The notes below the pieces were generated by a model, which was given only the letters and a program-made list of their open reading frames with translations, was not told where the DNA came from and searched no databases. Source: Verrucomicrobiia bacterium (lineage in GTDB: Bacteria; Verrucomicrobiota; Verrucomicrobiia; Limisphaerales; UBA11358). From it: a DNA stretch of 64,000 nucleotides. Position numbers and translations under genes: made by a program. The stretch covers positions 62,001 through 126,000 of the forward strand of contig JARLJW010000014.1 in the NCBI GenBank assembly GCA_031290985.1. The letters are read 5' to 3'. Each line of letters starts with the position of its first letter. The stretch's first letter is position 1. Shown piece by piece: positions 29,925-39,396 of this stretch.

Positions 29925-32900
29925 TCATTGTTGTATCCTGAAAAATATCGCGCCGTGTGTTTTGTCGATTGGTACTGAAACCGGGCTCGTCGCGCCGCCA
30001 GGATAATCGACCCAGTTTGTATTCAGACCGACACTTAGACTATTCGTCTGCACTTGCAGTTTGCCGCTGCCACCCCAAGTAAATTGTATATTGGAGCCAA
30101 CAATGTTGTTGGTGAGTATTGGTGGGTTCGTGCTGACAGAGGATATTGTGAGCAGACCGCTTGTCGGGTTGAAACCGGCCGCAAGACCGGATACGGTAGG
30201 TATCATTTGCACGCTGGAAAAATTACCAGTCTTGCTGCCGCCGGCACTAAATAGTTGAAATGTATCACCCGAGGCGAATGTTGAACCACTGGCGTTTGTC
30301 ACAATTAGCGTACCTCCGTAAGTGATATTTCCGACTCCTGTTACACTGTCATTGAATATCGTCACCCCCGATTTTCCAATTTGCAGTATGGCCGTTCCGG
30401 CCAATTGTAGTGAATTATTGATTGTCAGGAACTCGGCAGCTATGGAACCGGTGCCAGGCACTAAAAGCCCCCCGGATTTTATTGTCACCGGACCGCTGAT
30501 GATGCCCGTGCTTCCCAAGGTCGCTCCGTTGCACACAGTCACCGTGTTCGTGCCAATGGACCCACTGACCCACAAAACACCGTTGCTGACAACGGTGTCG
30601 CCGGTATAGGTATTGGCAGACGTGAGATTCAATTGCCCGGTGCCCAGCTTGATCAGTCCCCCATCGGTGACGCTGACTCCGTCATTTTCAAACTTTTGAC
30701 CTATTGTAATATTGTTGTTAACGGTATCAATCACAGCACCACCAGCCTTGACAAAGGCATGGGTCAGCCCGGTCATGAAATTACCATTGACCGGATTGAC
30801 ACTCGCCTGAAGCATCCCGCCATTGCAATTTACAATGCTTGTGTTACTCCCTCCTGCCCCCTGATACAGACAAGCCGTCGTGAATGTCCCACCGTTCAGA
30901 TTTAAGGTTGCGCTATTGTTGGTGGTACCCCCACTAACCCCACCAGCCAGACGAATCCCGCGATCTGACAGGCTCGACCCTCCGTCAGTGGTAAGCGAAC
31001 CGCTATTGATCGTCACCACACTTGTAAAATTAGTTTGAGTTGCCACCGCGAGACGGTCAGCAAGATTAATCGCACCGCCGTTTACCAAAAGCGTGCTGTT
31101 ATCAACCGCCAAGGCACCGACAGACTGGCTGACTCCTCCGTTCACATTGAGAGTTGCATTAGTGGCAACCTCCAATGTGCCGTTGTTCACTCGTACAACT
31201 GTTCCAAAAGTCGACGTTCCTCCGGCCAACGTCAATCGGCCAGAGCCCACTTTTTGTACTACGTTTGAAATTATGTCGCCGTTTATATCGCCGCGATTGA
31301 TTCCACTGTGAAATATGACGGTATTTGTCCCAACATCCAAAGTGACAAAAGCGGCTGAAGCCGCGTCCGAATTATTCCCGCTGATAACCAACCGTCCGGA
31401 TATGTCCTGATAATTGCCAGAAGCCCACTGCAACGAGGAATTTGTCGTACCCAAAACCACGATATTTCCCGAATCACTCAAAGCACCGCTGGCAAAACTG
31501 ACCGTGCCGGCATTAATTGTCGTCCCACCGCTGTATGCGTTTGAACTGGTTAAACTTAACACGTTAGCACCATTTTTTACCAGGCTGTTTGTCCCGCCGA
31601 TTTGCCCGATACCGCCGATGGTAAAGGTATTCAAGTTATTGTTCACAGTCACAGAAAGCGGATGCACGTTGTTGGCAACATTGACTGCAAATACGCTCGC
31701 AGTATCATCAAAGGTCACCAAATCACCCAAACCATTGGTGTAATCTTTATAGTACGCCGCTCCGCCATTCCAATCCAAAGTCTTGTTTGTATTCCAACTT
31801 CCCGTCGCGGCGCCGCTCCATGTCAACGCCTGAGGCGAAAAGCTGACATTTAAGACAATCGCGGTCCCCGTATCCGTTATGACTCCCTGCACATTTGCCG
31901 GCAACACGCCAAGATTGAATGTTCCTCCACCGCTCTTGGTGGTGTAATTTAACAGTGTTGTTTGTCCGACCGGCACGCTCGTGGCGGCTATGTTTATCAC
32001 GTTGCTACCGCTGATATTTAAAGTCCCTATGTTAAAAATGGCACCAACCGTCCCAGCGCCAAAATTGAGACTTATTGTCGCATTAGTCGTGTTCATTGCA
32101 GTCATTGAAGACCAGGAACTATTTGTGACCGTAACACCAATCACAGTTCCGTTTGCCAAAGTCAGAGCCGTGCTCGACATGGGGAGAACCACATCCAGCT
32201 CGCCACCGCTAATGGTAGTTGAGCCCGTGTAGCTGCTGGCGGCACCAAATTTTTGCAATCCGCTGCCACCCTTCACAACACTCAACAGACCCCCTCCATT
32301 TTGAATTGGCGTTATTGTCGAGTTTGTGCCGGCGTTAAAGTTGATGCTTAAAGTGCTCGGATTGCCGCTGTTGTTATTGTAAATTGCACCTGAATTGGTT
32401 GTATAATCAGCGATGCCACCAACGGTCTGATTGAACCCGTTTAGATTCCAATAACCACCGGCAATTTTAAGCAGATTAGTTGAAAGCGCATTGTTGGCCC
32501 CAAGTTGTACCCCACCCCCACTGCCCACCCCGGTTGTGATAACCGTTGAGCCATACGCACCGGATCCCGAGATCGTCACTGTTCCTGAAATACCAGGCTG
32601 GACAAGGAGCTCATACCCGGCTCCATTGTCAGTTATTTTTCCAGAAACGTTTAAATTGCCACCATAATTCGCGGCACCAATACTTGCATCATTGCCAGAC
32701 AAAATTACCTGCCCCCCCCAGACGTTATCTCCGCCCGTTACAACCGCCCCCCGCAACGCGCCGAGGCCACCGCCCTGGCCGGCACCACCGATTGAGATGT
32801 TTTTTCCGGAAACGGCAATCCCTGAACTGAAGCCATCTCCCACCTCCAATGTATTTCCAGCTTGCACTGTGACGCTGCCATTAGTTGCGCCCAATGCATT

Positions 32901-34505
32901 TGGGTTGGCTACATACAATATACTGCCGCTGCCATTCAATATGATTGGACCCGTAAAGCTGTTACTTGTATAAATTGAGAGAGAGTTGGCTCCAATCAAA
33001 TTCATCACAGATGCCCCTACGATGCTACCGCTGCCGACAAATGAGTACGAGCTGGTTGAACCATTAATGGTAATGGAAACTGGCTTCACCGCTCCTGAAA
33101 TGTTTACCGACCCTCCAGACGATAGCGTGTCATCAAATGTTACTTGATCACCCGTACCCCAGGGATATTCGAGATAGGTGGAGCTGTTTGGATACCAGTC
33201 CGCGGCTCCATTTGTCTGCCAGACGTTGTCCACCAAAGCGCCCCAAGTCAATCCTTGAACCGAAGGAGTCGTAACTGTTAAAATCAGCGCCGATCCCGTG
33301 TCCGTCAACGTGCCAACTGCCCCATTTGGCAATGAGCCAAGGATAAAACTGCCGCCGCCCGATTTTGTACCGTAGCTCAAGAGCGTCATGTTCGTGACAG
33401 GAAAACTCGACCCACTGACGTTGATTGTGATGGTGCCTCTTGCGACCAGATTGGTGATGTTGAAAACGGCGTTATTGTAGCTGTTGAGCCCCCAACTGCC
33501 GTAATTTAAACCCAAGGTTGCATTGGTCATTGTCGCCATGTTCATAGCCCACGCGCTGTTGGTGGTTAATACCGTCAAGCCGACACCTGATGCCAAGGTG
33601 AGACCGACGCTGCTCGTCGGCAGGCATTCTGACAATGTTCCACCATTAACAATTGTGGGCCCCGTATAAGTATTCACACCGTTTAATGTCAGGGTGCCAC
33701 TCCCATTTTTCGACAAACCGCCGTCCAACCCGGCCACCGCATTCAGCAACGCCGGTTGTATTGTGATATTATATCCATGCGAATCAACAATGGCCCCGCC
33801 GGCCAGGACATTCACCGCATTCATCGTCCCGATAATCGTGCCCGCACCCAAAGCTTGCAATGTGCCGCCATTGAAATTGTTCGTCGAATACAGTGCGCCA
33901 TTGATCGATCCCCGGTTCATGTTGGATATGACAAGTGTGCCGCCATTAAGATTGACGGTCCCGCTCCCCGTCGTGTTGGCGGTTTCACCGAACACAATCT
34001 TTCTAACGACCGCCAATCCGCTGTTCAAGTTCAACGTACCAGATGCGCCCCCCAAATCGACACTCAGCTGACCGCTTCCTGACATATTTGTATTGATGTA
34101 AGTCCCGCCGCTAATCGTCAAACTTCCTACAAAACCTGAAATATTGCCGATGACGTCCGGACTGGTTCCCTGGCTTTCCCATGAACCACCGTTGATCACC
34201 ATTGAACCGTTGACCGCGCTGCCTATGACCAAAGCCCGCGTGCCACTGCCAAGATTTTGATAGACCGTGTTCCCTTCAGCAGCCGTGTAGGTGCAGGTGG
34301 ATTTGGAGCCGTTGTAAACATTCAAACGCGCTCCTGTGTAGGTTCCGTTGGTCACCGCCATCGTAGAACTGGCCCAGTTGGCAGTATTTGTCCAATCAGT
34401 GCTAACGGTACCGTTCCATTGGTATGTTGCCGCATGAATTGTGACCACACCAAGTCCAAGCATGGCGGCAACGCACGACCTAATGGTTTGTTTGAGGATT
34501 TTCAT
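29925..34505 (-). CDS. Giant secreted protein with autotransporter-associated beta-strand repeats (copy 2)
   Basis: The 1526-aa paralog of 19233-23819 starts MKILKQTIRSCVAAM with a signal peptide ending TIHA, followed by ATYQWNGTVSTDWTNTANW as in copy 1. PATR units recur, for example LSKNGSGTLTLNGVNTYTGP, LVKNGANVLSLTSSNAYSGG and LIKLGTGQLNLTSANTYTGD. The C-terminal tail (KLQVQTNSLSVGLNTNWVDY to FFRIQQ) matches copy 1. It lacks a beta-barrel translocator and any enzyme motif that I recognise. The pair are collinear along their whole length, so they arose by duplication of an already giant gene. A candidate operator lies at 34603-34631, 98 bp upstream. Confidence 0.85.
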   Translation of the reverse strand: MKILKQTIRSCVAAMLGLGVVTIHAATYQWNGTVSTDWTNTANWASSTMAVTNGTYTGARLNVYNGSKSTCTYTAAEGNTVYQNLGSGTRALVIGSAVNGSMVINGGSWESQGTSPDVIGNISGFVGSLTISGGTYINTNMSGSGQLSVDLGGASGTLNLNSGLAVVRKIVFGETANTTGSGTVNLNGGTLVISNMNRGSINGALYSTNNFNGGTLQALGAGTIIGTMNAVNVLAGGAIVDSHGYNITIQPALLNAVAGLDGGLSKNGSGTLTLNGVNTYTGPTIVNGGTLSECLPTSSVGLTLASGVGLTVLTTNSAWAMNMATMTNATLGLNYGSWGLNSYNNAVFNITNLVARGTITINVSGSSFPVTNMTLLSYGTKSGGGSFILGSLPNGAVGTLTDTGSALILTVTTPSVQGLTWGALVDNVWQTNGAADWYPNSSTYLEYPWGTGDQVTFDDTLSSGGSVNISGAVKPVSITINGSTSSYSFVGSGSIVGASVMNLIGANSLSIYTSNSFTGPIILNGSGSILYVANPNALGATNGSVTVQAGNTLEVGDGFSSGIAVSGKNISIGGAGQGGGLGALRGAVVTGGDNVWGGQVILSGNDASIGAANYGGNLNVSGKITDNGAGYELLVQPGISGTVTISGSGAYGSTVITTGVGSGGGVQLGANNALSTNLLKIAGGYWNLNGFNQTVGGIADYTTNSGAIYNNNSGNPSTLSINFNAGTNSTITPIQNGGGLLSVVKGGSGLQKFGAASSYTGSTTISGGELDVVLPMSSTALTLANGTVIGVTVTNSSWSSMTAMNTTNATISLNFGAGTVGAIFNIGTLNISGSNVINIAATSVPVGQTTLLNYTTKSGGGTFNLGVLPANVQGVITDTGTAIVLNVSFSPQALTWSGAATGSWNTNKTLDWNGGAAYYKDYTNGLGDLVTFDDTASVFAVNVANNVHPLSVTVNNNLNTFTIGGIGQIGGTNSLVKNGANVLSLTSSNAYSGGTTINAGTVSFASGALSDSGNIVVLGTTNSSLQWASGNYQDISGRLVISGNNSDAASAAFVTLDVGTNTVIFHSGINRGDINGDIISNVVQKVGSGRLTLAGGTSTFGTVVRVNNGTLEVATNATLNVNGGVSQSVGALAVDNSTLLVNGGAINLADRLAVATQTNFTSVVTINSGSLTTDGGSSLSDRGIRLAGGVSGGTTNNSATLNLNGGTFTTACLYQGAGGSNTSIVNCNGGMLQASVNPVNGNFMTGLTHAFVKAGGAVIDTVNNNITIGQKFENDGVSVTDGGLIKLGTGQLNLTSANTYTGDTVVSNGVLWVSGSIGTNTVTVCNGATLGSTGIISGPVTIKSGGLLVPGTGSIAAEFLTINNSLQLAGTAILQIGKSGVTIFNDSVTGVGNITYGGTLIVTNASGSTFASGDTFQLFSAGGSKTGNFSSVQMIPTVSGLAAGFNPTSGLLTISSVSTNPPILTNNIVGSNIQFTWGGSGKLQVQTNSLSVGLNTNWVDYPGGATSPVSVPIDKTHGAIFFRIQQ

Positions 34506-34931
34506 AACTTCTATCGCAATTGGGTTGAGCTTCTGTTGATGGTGGCTTTGGTGTTGAATCTGGTTTTAAAATAGCAGAACCATTTCGGCTTTTCACTGCG
34601 TAATTGCGTATTAATTATTCGTTTTTGCGTCTCAGTTTTATTGGGGCGAACATGATGACCGTTTCCGCGGATGAAAATTTTCGTTCTGAATCTTCTGCCA
34701 TCAGTCCCGAAGAGCGGCCATATCTGCAAGCTTGGCAATTGATTTGATGTCGGAAGAAAGTCGGGACTGGAGGCGGAAGCTCGCTACATTCAGTCCCGAC
34801 ATTGAAGGCCGGCGGATTTTGAAGGCTGTTGGCAAAACTGGTTTTCTCTCCTGACTCTCAATCTCGGTCCCCTGGCCTGGTTTAAACGAGATTCCAGCGA
34901 ACGTTCAGATGCAAGAATGCTAATCCTGAAT
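34506..34931. other. Intergenic, no gene; contains an operator candidate and an inverted repeat
   Basis: No credible coding sequence in 426 bases. It holds the operator candidate 34603-34631 and a perfect 10-bp inverted repeat, GTCGGGACTG at 34760-34769 and CAGTCCCGAC at 34791-34800, with a 21-nt loop. There is no T run after it, so it is not a clear terminator. A partial third copy of the word (CAGTCCCGA) lies near 34701. Confidence 0.55.
34603..34631 (-). promoter_or_regulatory. Candidate operator of the XylR-type regulator, site 1
   Basis: The segment ends ATTCGTTTTTGCGTC, a 15-bp word shared exactly with the site at 37452-37480 beside the regulator gene. Two TGCGT half sites are 20 bp apart. 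It lies 98 bp before the second giant repeat gene. Binding by the regulator at 37559 is inferred from position and repetition. Confidence 0.5.
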
Positions 34932-37421
34932 TCAATCTGCATAGCATCGCACCTCGAACAGGGCTGCCGGCACAAAACCAGACGGGGCGGTCAGATGAAT
35001 TTCAAGACATTCCGTTGTGATTGCCGGATCCAATCGCAAGACGCGTCGAGTGGCGTGGTTGTCCAAACACTGCGCGAGAGGTTTGGAAATATTTCCCCCG
35101 TTCTCCGAATGCGTACCCACATTATTCGCCGTTTTGAGAACGGCGGTGGCAAACTCACTCAAGCCACCCCCGCCAACTTTTTGCATGGCAGATGTCAGGA
35201 TTACCGTTTCTGTCTCCCGAGTTTTCTGACCTTCCATCACCACCACATCTGGAATGCAGAATGGAATTACGCGCTCGGAATGCCCCATTAGGACGGATTC
35301 CATGGGATGATCAAAATCATTGTCGAACAGTAATTCCACCCGGCTGATCGTCTGCGGACCAGGCCACGTCAAGCGGAGACACGGCTGCTCGTCTTCGAAC
35401 GCCGCCACCCAGGCATTGGGTTGATTGGTCGGACGCGCAAAGCCGTTGGTCAGATTGCCCACGTCAAAGAACTTCACCGGTGGATCAATGCTCAGTGCAA
35501 AGTTCTTTCCACCCGGGCGACGTTCCGGCAGCCAGAATTCAAAGTTTTCGATGCCGCTGTCCGGTGGTGCTTCCTGCCGGGACGACTTGGCGACGGCGCG
35601 GTTGAATTTCTGGGACAACGCCAGTACGCCTGTGACCCGTTGGTCGCTGAGGTGAACAGCTATCTGGTCATTTGCCATCAGACATATAAATGCATAGCGG
35701 GGTTGATCCACGACAATGTCAAAATCCAAAGTGACGGCATTATGTAATCCGGCCGCCATCGGAATGGACAGTACTTTCCAAGTCACGTCCGGCGTGTGAT
35801 TTTCCGGCTTGCTGCTAACACGCAATTCAGCCACCAAAGTCGTGGAGGTACGGACATCCAGGCTCAGAGTGAGCTTTGGCAATCTTCCGGGCCGCACCGG
35901 CAGCATGATCGCACCGGCATCGTCCAAGCATCGCGTTTCACCATTGGGGCTGAGCCTCCCCAATTTAAGTTCACTGCTGGCAACAATGGATGCCTGCTGC
36001 GCCAAGTCTTCCTGGTCCACGAGAGCAATACGCGGAATGTATTGTCCCGTCCGGAGAAGGTTTCTTTGCAGTTCCGCCATGTAAGGCGGGCGGCCGACTT
36101 CTCTTGGGCTGATTTTATAATGGTGGCACAATGCCGCCGCCAATGCCACCGCCTGAGCATTGTGCGCACATGTTGCCATCACCCGGGTTGAACCGAATGC
36201 GATATGGGTCGCACTGATGATCCGCCCGGCCAGGAACAAATTGGTGATATTGCGGCTGTAAAGGCAGCGGTAAGGAATTTGGTAAACGCCTTTGGGGTGC
36301 CATTGGGTGCAGCTAGGTTTTTCACTATACACGCCGTCGCTTGGGTGCAGATCAATCGCCCATCCGCCAAAGGATACTGCGTCAGTGTGATGGCGTTGCT
36401 CAACTATGTCCTGTTGTTGCAAAAGATAGTCTCCCTCGAAACGACGGCTCTCCCGTTTGCCGGGGATCGTGCCCACCCATTCAAGCGTCAGCGTTTCCGC
36501 CTCGGGAAAATTTCCGGAATTTTTGATATGATTCCATATGCCATAAGCGACCTTCCACAGCTCCCACTTGATGGTTTCAGAATCGTGCACCGTATCAAGC
36601 TGGCCACCCCATTCAATCCACCAGAGCCGACAACCGAAATCACGGGCGTTGCAACTCCGGAATTGCGGGATGCTTCCCAGGTCCGTCAGCGCGAAGCTCG
36701 GCGCGACAAATTTCACCGGTCGGCCCGTATCCTTCGAATAGAAATAAATGGTATGCCCCAGCAACTCACTGCTGGAATGAACGGGGGCATACTGCTCGCC
36801 GAATTCATCCCTGGCCTCAGCGCCCATGCGAAAGGCGGCACCAGCCAGAAAGCCCGCGATGCCGTCACCGGAGGCATCACAAAAATTGGGTGCCGTTATT
36901 TCATAGGCCGTGGAATTTTGGGAACAGAATGCCCGCACGAGCCGGATTGTTTCCGGACCGTTCTTTTCCAAATCATGCACCACGGTGTTCAACAGGAGCC
37001 GGATGTTGGGTTCAGCCGCAACCTTTTCCAGCAAAAGGGTGTCGAGAATGAGCGGATTCCCCTCTCGATTGCGGAACAGGTTTTCCACAAGAATCTCGTC
37101 AATCACGCCACCTTCCCGTGCCCATCGGTTGTTGTTGCCCATGTGCGATGTTGCTCCTAAAATCCACAGGCGCACCTCGCTGGAAGCATTGCCCCCGAGT
37201 ACGGGACGGTCGCCGACCAGCACCACTTTTAAACCCGCCCGGGCTGCAGTGATGGCGCAGCATAACCCCGCCATCCCACCACCCACGACCGCCAAATCAC
37301 AGGCCAATCGCTCGGTTCTTGGGTCCCGTTTCGCGGCAGGCACGCCTCGCCACATGCTGGATTTGTTTTTGTCGGTTTTCTCCGCTTGAGATCCCCTATT
37401 CATATAATTATATGCGAACAT
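34932..37421 (-). CDS. FAD-dependent oxidoreductase (FAD_oxidored family)
   Basis: The 829-aa protein opens with a Rossmann dinucleotide-binding motif (LAVVGGGMAGLCCAITAARA) preceded by no signal peptide, then VLGGNASSEVRLWILGAT and HMGNNNRWAREGGVIDEI, the features of the FAD_oxidored family common in Verrucomicrobiota and Planctomycetes sugar loci. A second FAD-contact block is FCDASGDGIAGFLAGAAFRM, and later RNITNLFLAGRIISATHIAF. The last 280 residues form beta-rich domains of unknown function. Members of this family are often near sugar catabolic genes and may oxidise a sugar or its derivative; the substrate is not known. It is transcribed divergently from the XylR-type regulator, 137 bp away, with an operator candidate between. 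Met7 (37403) is an alternative start. Confidence 0.88.
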   Translation of the reverse strand: MFAYNYMNRGSQAEKTDKNKSSMWRGVPAAKRDPRTERLACDLAVVGGGMAGLCCAITAARAGLKVVLVGDRPVLGGNASSEVRLWILGATSHMGNNNRWAREGGVIDEILVENLFRNREGNPLILDTLLLEKVAAEPNIRLLLNTVVHDLEKNGPETIRLVRAFCSQNSTAYEITAPNFCDASGDGIAGFLAGAAFRMGAEARDEFGEQYAPVHSSSELLGHTIYFYSKDTGRPVKFVAPSFALTDLGSIPQFRSCNARDFGCRLWWIEWGGQLDTVHDSETIKWELWKVAYGIWNHIKNSGNFPEAETLTLEWVGTIPGKRESRRFEGDYLLQQQDIVEQRHHTDAVSFGGWAIDLHPSDGVYSEKPSCTQWHPKGVYQIPYRCLYSRNITNLFLAGRIISATHIAFGSTRVMATCAHNAQAVALAAALCHHYKISPREVGRPPYMAELQRNLLRTGQYIPRIALVDQEDLAQQASIVASSELKLGRLSPNGETRCLDDAGAIMLPVRPGRLPKLTLSLDVRTSTTLVAELRVSSKPENHTPDVTWKVLSIPMAAGLHNAVTLDFDIVVDQPRYAFICLMANDQIAVHLSDQRVTGVLALSQKFNRAVAKSSRQEAPPDSGIENFEFWLPERRPGGKNFALSIDPPVKFFDVGNLTNGFARPTNQPNAWVAAFEDEQPCLRLTWPGPQTISRVELLFDNDFDHPMESVLMGHSERVIPFCIPDVVVMEGQKTRETETVILTSAMQKVGGGGLSEFATAVLKTANNVGTHSENGGNISKPLAQCLDNHATRRVLRLDPAITTECLEIHLTAPSGFVPAALFEVRCYAD

Positions 37422-37451
37422 AACATCAAAATGCCCCGCCCAACCTGCAAT

Positions 37452-37480
37452 CCTGCGTCAAAAACATTCGTTTTTGCGTC
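37452..37480 (-). promoter_or_regulatory. Candidate operator of the XylR-type regulator, site 3 (divergent promoter)
   Basis: Two TGCGTC half sites lie 21 bp apart, the second within ATTCGTTTTTGCGTC, identical to site 1. An AAAAAC/GTTTTT inverted pair lies between. It is centred between the FAD oxidoreductase and the regulator gene itself, which fits autoregulation plus control of the divergent gene. Confidence 0.5.
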
Positions 37481-37558
37481 GCTGTTTGCTACTATCCCAA
37501 ACGAAGTGAAATTTAACTTTCATGGAGTTCGGACTTCACTTATCAATTTGAGATTCCT

Positions 37559-38770
37559 ATGACAGTCAAACGAATCCGAGCAACCCGGCATCGCGCGCCA
37601 CACATTCCGCGCGTGGCGGTACTGGTGGATACTTCGACCAGTTGGGGGCAGCGGATACATGCCGGCATTCATAAATACGACCAAAAGCATGGCCGGTGGC
37701 AGCTGTTTGTGGAGGCGCGCGGCCTGGAGGAAAGGTTGCGCGTGCCAGCTGGGTGGCAGGGAGACGGTGTGATTGCCAGGATCGGGAGCACTGACATGGC
37801 GGACGAGATAAAAGCACTGGGAATCCCTGTTGTGAACGTATCTGGAATTCAAGTACCCAATGTGAGTTTTCCACAAGTGACCACCGACTTGAAGGCATCG
37901 GCAGAACTTGCCGCGAAACATTTTTTCGAGCGCGGATACAAACACTTCGCTTATTTCAGCCTGATCGGGCTGCCTTACGTCGCCGCCCATCAGAAGGCAT
38001 TTGCCGATGCTGTCGCGCAATCCGAAGGGGAATGTGTTGTACGTGCTGTCAAGCCGCAGTGTGGTGCGGAGCCGGATTGGAGGCTGGATTTGACCAAACT
38101 CAGCGACTGGCTGAAAACCCTGCCCAAACCGCTCGGAGTTCTCGCATGGAATCCGAGCAGTGCGCGTGAAGTTATTTATGCGTGCCAAAATGCAGGCATT
38201 CTTGTACCAGAGGAGGTGGCTGTATTGAGCGGCACCGACGATGAACTGCTCTGCAACCTGCTGCACGTGCCCGTTTCGGGCATTTTGGTGCCTGCTGAAG
38301 ATATCGGCTACCAAGCCGCAAAACTGCTGGATCAATTAATGCGCGGAGGTGCGGTGCCAAACAAGACGGAAACACTCCCCCCGATTGGCGTGGTGTCGCG
38401 TAAATCCACTGATAGCTTGGCCATCAGCGATGCCTCCCTAGTCAAAGCCATAAGCTTTATACGGCTTAATGCTGTTCAGCAAATTCAAGTTTCCGATGTT
38501 GCCCGACACGCGGGTTTGTCAAGGCGAGTCATGGAGAGACGATTTACTGAGGTGTTAAACCGGACGCCGGCTGAGGAAATTCGCCGGCTCCGTCTCGAAC
38601 GGGCGAAACAGCTATTGTCGGAAACGGATCTATCCATACCGGAGGTTGCCGACGCCACGGGGTTTTGCTCACCTGAATATTTAACATATGTCTTCAGCAA
38701 GGAGGTCGGCACGAGCCCGGCAAAGTTCCGTAACAAAGTCAAGCATCATGAACATAAGCAACTCAAATGA
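37559..38770 (+). CDS. XylR-type transcriptional regulator (LacI-like sensor plus AraC HTH)
   Basis: The 403-aa protein has an N-terminal periplasmic-binding-protein-like sensor domain (about 17-280: IPRVAVLVDTSTSWGQRIHA, LGVLAWNPSSAREVIYACQN, VPVSGILVPAEDIGYQAAKL) and a C-terminal AraC/XylS domain (about 295-395) with two helix-turn-helices, QIQVSDVARHAGLSRRVMER and LSIPEVADATGFCSPEYLTY. This is the XylR architecture: a sugar binds the sensor and lets the AraC part activate catabolic genes. It is the only regulator in the island and is the obvious candidate to control the glycan locus. It stands divergent to the FAD oxidoreductase gene. The inducer is unknown. Start ATG is 1 bp before 37560 in a normal context; no alternative is needed. 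Confidence 0.93.
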   Translation: MTVKRIRATRHRAPHIPRVAVLVDTSTSWGQRIHAGIHKYDQKHGRWQLFVEARGLEERLRVPAGWQGDGVIARIGSTDMADEIKALGIPVVNVSGIQVPNVSFPQVTTDLKASAELAAKHFFERGYKHFAYFSLIGLPYVAAHQKAFADAVAQSEGECVVRAVKPQCGAEPDWRLDLTKLSDWLKTLPKPLGVLAWNPSSAREVIYACQNAGILVPEEVAVLSGTDDELLCNLLHVPVSGILVPAEDIGYQAAKLLDQLMRGGAVPNKTETLPPIGVVSRKSTDSLAISDASLVKAISFIRLNAVQQIQVSDVARHAGLSRRVMERRFTEVLNRTPAEEIRRLRLERAKQLLSETDLSIPEVADATGFCSPEYLTYVFSKEVGTSPAKFRNKVKHHEHKQLK

Positions 38771-39396
38771 TTCTGCCCGCCTTTTTGCTTTCGGCACAGG
38801 TTCCATTTAGTCGATTGTCGCATCAAGAACGAAAATAATATCGCGAAAACCCAAAGGAGGTTCCAAGGTTCATCCGCCAAGAACCAAGCGCGCCGCAAAC
38901 TTTCTCTTGAACCGATCAGACCCATGCACGACCACGAACAGGCACGACCCAGCCAAAGCATCTTTCACTGTTCAACGATTCGGAATCGCGTTTACATTTT
39001 GCCTGTGAGCATTGCAATCCCGCCAGTAGTTGTGATGGTCTTGCTGACACGAACAACGCCCCCGGGGAATAGAGCCCGGGATCCAGGTGATATGCTGGCT
39101 GCAATCAACCCGCTTTTAGGCCATACAATCTGAGGATTGCCGCATCGTCTGTACATGTTTTTGGTCAATCCACGACGACCACCCTATCCGAGCTCACCAT
39201 ATACCGGCCACTGGAATTCTGTAATCAGGTTAGCTCAGTTAAACTCCATCGGTGACGCGAATGCGTATAAACATTCCGCAATTTCGAATAAATTTATGTT
39301 TATAACATGATAAGTTATAAATGAACCACCCCAAAAAGCTATACCAACCATATCCAGGTACATAAACCCACCACAAAAACTTCACCTCACATTAAT
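38771..39396. other. Intergenic, no convincing gene
   Basis: In 626 bases I see no reliable gene. Minus-strand frames around 39000-39120 give short Gly/Thr/Val-rich stretches that could be a fragment of a secreted protein but no family is recognisable. An operator candidate lies at 39260-39288 near the right end. Confidence 0.5.
39260..39288 (+). promoter_or_regulatory. Candidate operator of the XylR-type regulator, site 4
   Basis: The segment begins AATGCGTATAAACATTC and aligns without gaps to site 2 (19 of 29 positions), sharing TGCGTATAAA. It is about 110 bp before the beta-helix gene at 39397, a spacing similar to the other sites. It is the weakest of the four matches. Confidence 0.35.

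Noticed and set aside
19233-34505. Regularly repeated words that could suggest a CRISPR array or DNA satellite
   Set aside because: Repeats follow the reading frame of the beta-strand-repeat proteins, vary in sequence and have no constant spacer length, so they are protein repeats.
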